The notes under the pieces are model-generated. The model saw only the letters and a program-made list of their open reading frames with translations. It did no database searches and was not told where the DNA came from. Below are positions 6,835 to 8,927 of a stretch of 8,927 nucleotides of DNA, piece by piece; the stretch's first letter is position 1, and each line of letters begins with the position of its first letter. The translations under genes and the position numbers were made by a program. The stretch spans positions 1 through 8,927 of the forward strand of contig CAMLEX010000158.1 in assembly GCA_946479055.1 (NCBI GenBank). The letters are read 5' to 3'. The DNA is from an uncultured Bacteroidota bacterium. GTDB lineage: Bacteria; Bacteroidota; Bacteroidia; Chitinophagales; Chitinophagaceae.

Positions 6835-7785
6835 ATGAAAATTTTGGTTACAGGATGTGCAGGATTTATTGGAAGCCATTTGTGTGAAAAGCTGGTAGCA
6901 GAGGGTCATGAAGTAATTGGTATAGATAATTTTGATGATTTTTATTCGAAGGAATTTAAGAGTAAAAACATAGAAAGCCTTAATCAATCGCCAAACTTTG
7001 TTTTGCGATTGATTGATATTCGATTAAAGGAAGAGCTGGATTCAATAAGAGAAGAATTTGAGTTAGTGATTCATTTAGCGGCAAAAGCAGGAGTACGTCC
7101 CTCCATTGAAAAACCGGAAAATTATATTGAAACCAATATTACCGGTACCCAGAATATTCTTGATCTCATGTTAAAAAGGAAGGTAAATAAAATTGTATTT
7201 GCGTCTTCCTCATCAATATACGGTGATAATACAGTGTCTCCTTATTCCGAAAATGCAGTGGTTGACTTCCCTATATCCCCCTATGCATTTACAAAAAAAT
7301 CTTGTGAACTTTTACTGTATACTTATTTTCATTTGTATAAGATCAACTCAGTTTTACTTCGGTTCTTTACTGTATATGGCCCCAGGCAAAGACCTGACCT
7401 GGCTATCAATAAATTCTTCACAGCCATAGAGCAAGACAAACCTATTTTTGTTTTCGGCGATGGAAGTACTGCAAGAGATTATACGTTTATAGCTGACATC
7501 ATAAAAGGAATCATGAGTTCAATCGATTTAATTAAGAAGGAAAGCGCCGTTTATGAGATCATTAACTTAGGAAATAACAGGCCTACGAAACTGTTAAGCC
7601 TGATTCAAAAAATAGAAGAGGTGGTAGGTAAAAAAGCTGATCTTTCCTTTAAAGAAATGCAACCTGGTGATGTGATCATGACTTGTGCAGATACTACCAA
7701 GGCCGGGCAATTATTAAATTATTCGCCGGAAACAACGTTGGATAATGGCCTTCAATTGTACTATCAATGGCGACAGTCTCAATGA
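6835..7785 (+). CDS. NAD-dependent nucleotide-sugar epimerase/dehydratase (extended SDR)
   Basis: This complete 316-residue extended short-chain dehydrogenase/reductase has the Rossmann motif GCAGFIG (7-13) for NAD(P) and D31 after the second strand, which favours NAD. It has HLAAKAGVRPSIEKPENY (80-97), a serine-rich active-site strand ASSSSIYG (123-130), and the catalytic Y-x-x-x-K as Y150-AFT-K154. LRFFTVYGPRQRPD (175-188) and FGDGSTARDYTFIADI (207-222) form the nucleotide-sugar side. The AAKAGVRPS segment and overall pattern are closest to UDP-glucuronate 4-epimerases and related UDP-hexose 4-epimerases. I therefore infer 4-epimerisation of a UDP-sugar, most likely UDP-glucuronate to UDP-galacturonate, but a dehydratase or another C4 epimerase cannot be excluded. 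It is slightly shorter than many glucuronate epimerases. It lies 17 bases after a GT4 gene and presumably supplies a donor for the neighbouring transferases. The start fits the family N-terminus exactly. Confidence 0.92.
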   Translation: MKILVTGCAGFIGSHLCEKLVAEGHEVIGIDNFDDFYSKEFKSKNIESLNQSPNFVLRLIDIRLKEELDSIREEFELVIHLAAKAGVRPSIEKPENYIETNITGTQNILDLMLKRKVNKIVFASSSSIYGDNTVSPYSENAVVDFPISPYAFTKKSCELLLYTYFHLYKINSVLLRFFTVYGPRQRPDLAINKFFTAIEQDKPIFVFGDGSTARDYTFIADIIKGIMSSIDLIKKESAVYEIINLGNNRPTKLLSLIQKIEEVVGKKADLSFKEMQPGDVIMTCADTTKAGQLLNYSPETTLDNGLQLYYQWRQSQ

Positions 7786-7854
7786 TCATTCAGATAATTA
7801 ATAGTGATATATCCAGTTTTATTACATAATCTTTATTACTCCCTGAACTTTTCC

Positions 7855-7859
7855 GGAGG
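7855..7859 (+). promoter_or_regulatory. Strong Shine-Dalgarno (GGAGG) for the last gene
   Basis: GGAGG lies 8 bases before the ATG at 7868, in TTCCGGAGGTTTATCAAATG. It is the only consensus Shine-Dalgarno seen before any gene in this window; the others have A-rich or nondescript leaders. It fixes the start of the last gene and stands out in a genome that otherwise looks like Bacteroidota, where such sites are uncommon. Confidence 0.75.
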
Positions 7860-7867
7860 TTTATCAA

Positions 7868-8927
7868 ATGATAGAAACAGGTAAGGTCAAAAAGCTGCAT
7901 TTCTTATTGGTTTATCCTTTGAATACAGTTCCCAGTCAGCGTTTCAGATTCGAACAATTTTTTCCTTCTCTAAAGCGGCAAGGCTATTCTTGTTCAGTCA
8001 ATTGTTTTTACGATAAAAAAACTTTTTCCATCCTTTATGCCAAGGGAGGAAAATTACAATTGACATTCAGAATGCTTTCCTGTTTTCTGCGAAGGTGCGG
8101 CCACGTGTTTACATTAGCAAAATATGATTGTATTCTTATTCAACGTGGTGCTGTTCCTTTTGGCCCCCCTGTCTTTGAATGGATTATCCGTTTCCTGTAC
8201 CGGAAACCCATTATTTATGATTTTGACGATGCGATCTGGATGCCACCCGAAGGGAAAATTTCTGTTTTCAGTCGTTGGATAAAAGCCTATTATAAAGTAA
8301 AGAAGATCTGCAGCTGGTCTCATACCGTAGTAACCGGCAATCAATACCTGGCGGCTTATGCACGAAGATTTTCTGATAACGTGGTGATAATACCCACGGT
8401 GGTGGACACGGACCAACATTTTGTACCGGCCTCCTATCATCAGCTCTCCAGGCAGGTCATTGGCTGGACAGGGTCTCATACCACATTACCCTATCTTGAA
8501 GCATTGGAGCCTGTTTTAATCAGGCTGCAAAAGAAATTTGATTTCGAATTGATGGTAATGGCCAATAAGCCGCCCCGGTTTCAGCAACTGAATTTTCGGT
8601 TTGTACCCTGGTCAGAAGAAATAGAAGTAACGGCCTTAAATAAAATTGATATAGGCATTATGCCCTTGCCTGATGATGAATGGACAAAGGGCAAGTGCGG
8701 GTTTAAAGCTATACAATATATGGCATTGGCAAAACCGGCAGTGGCTTCTGCAGTAGGGGTGAATAAAGAGATCATTGATCATGGGGTGAATGGCTTTCTT
8801 TCTGCTACAGATGAAGAATGGGAGAACCATCTTTCCTTCTTATTGCAAAATCCGGTAAAAGGAAAAGAAATGGGAAGGGCGGCCCAGCTAAAAATAGACC
8901 ATGACTTTTCACTCAGGAAGGCTGTGG
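7868..8927 (+). CDS. GT4-family glycosyltransferase, 3' end beyond the window
   Basis: An open frame runs from the ATG at 7868 to the window edge without a stop, giving 353 complete codons plus one base. The protein is a GT4-like glycosyltransferase. It has FLLVYPLNTVPSQRFRFEQF (12-31), typical of a subgroup whose N-terminal strand is followed by S-x-R-F-R, then YDFDDAIW (117-124), VVTGNQYLAAYA (154-165) and IPTVVDTDQHF (175-185). The donor lobe opens with IGWTGSHTTLPYLEAL (198-213). DIGIMPLPDDEWTKGKCGFK (261-280) and AIQYMALAKPAV (281-292) form the donor-binding end of the fold. HGVNGFLSATDEEWENHL (305-322) follows. The last visible part, DHDFSLRKAV, is close to the usual C-terminus, so probably only a few dozen residues are missing. 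The gene is 82 bases after the epimerase. Its DNA looks richer in G+C than the GT61 gene (27 of 60 bases in 8161-8220). Confidence 0.9.
   Translation, partial: MIETGKVKKLHFLLVYPLNTVPSQRFRFEQFFPSLKRQGYSCSVNCFYDKKTFSILYAKGGKLQLTFRMLSCFLRRCGHVFTLAKYDCILIQRGAVPFGPPVFEWIIRFLYRKPIIYDFDDAIWMPPEGKISVFSRWIKAYYKVKKICSWSHTVVTGNQYLAAYARRFSDNVVIIPTVVDTDQHFVPASYHQLSRQVIGWTGSHTTLPYLEALEPVLIRLQKKFDFELMVMANKPPRFQQLNFRFVPWSEEIEVTALNKIDIGIMPLPDDEWTKGKCGFKAIQYMALAKPAVASAVGVNKEIIDHGVNGFLSATDEEWENHLSFLLQNPVKGKEMGRAAQLKIDHDFSLRKAV

Noticed and set aside
8114..8479. 121-codon minus-strand open frame
   Set aside because: It lies wholly inside the last GT4 gene, which has clear family motifs on the + strand. The minus-strand translation shows no recognisable domain and is a shadow.
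1..8927. CRISPR arrays, tRNA genes, insertion sequences, toxin-antitoxin or defence genes
   Set aside because: I looked for regular repeats, cloverleaf-like segments, transposase motifs and paired small genes and saw none. The window is a polysaccharide biosynthesis locus.

Overview
The window is the left end of an assembled contig. It carries part of a surface-polysaccharide (exopolysaccharide, capsule or O-antigen type) biosynthesis locus, probably from a member of the Bacteroidota, possibly a Chitinophagaceae-like organism. The lineage call rests on low G+C with A-rich codons, mostly A-rich start regions without Shine-Dalgarno sequences, a secreted DUF4838-type protein, and the style of the glycosyltransferases. 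No rRNA or housekeeping marker is present to prove it. The first 32 bases are not biological: they match the Illumina TruSeq read-2 adapter, so the contig begins in untrimmed adapter.

All real genes lie on the + strand. In order they are: the 3' end of a hexapeptide-repeat acyltransferase (34-222); a GT4 glycosyltransferase (315-1376); a 503-base gap with no intact gene but possible minus-strand gene debris (1377-1879); a large secreted DUF4838-type, glycoside-hydrolase-like protein (1880-4267); a GT61-type glycosyltransferase (4408-5442); a second GT4 glycosyltransferase (5573-6817); an NAD-dependent sugar-nucleotide epimerase of the extended SDR family (6835-7785); and a third GT4 glycosyltransferase that runs off the right edge (7868-8927). 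The second GT4 and the epimerase are 17 bases apart and look cotranscribed. The other gaps are about 80 to 140 bases, apart from the 503-base one.

The genes fit a single pathway. The epimerase would supply a 4-epimerised nucleotide sugar, four glycosyltransferases would build an oligosaccharide on the cytoplasmic side, and the acyltransferase would decorate it or an amino-sugar precursor. The exported DUF4838 protein would act on the polysaccharide after export. No flippase, polymerase, initiating transferase, chain-length regulator or export protein is in the window, so the locus must continue beyond it.

The least routine features are the DUF4838 protein among the transferases, the apparent gene debris in the gaps, and the chimeric start codon the adapter creates for the first gene. 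I see no clearly new defence, mobile or regulatory system. No tRNA, CRISPR array, insertion sequence or origin was recognised.
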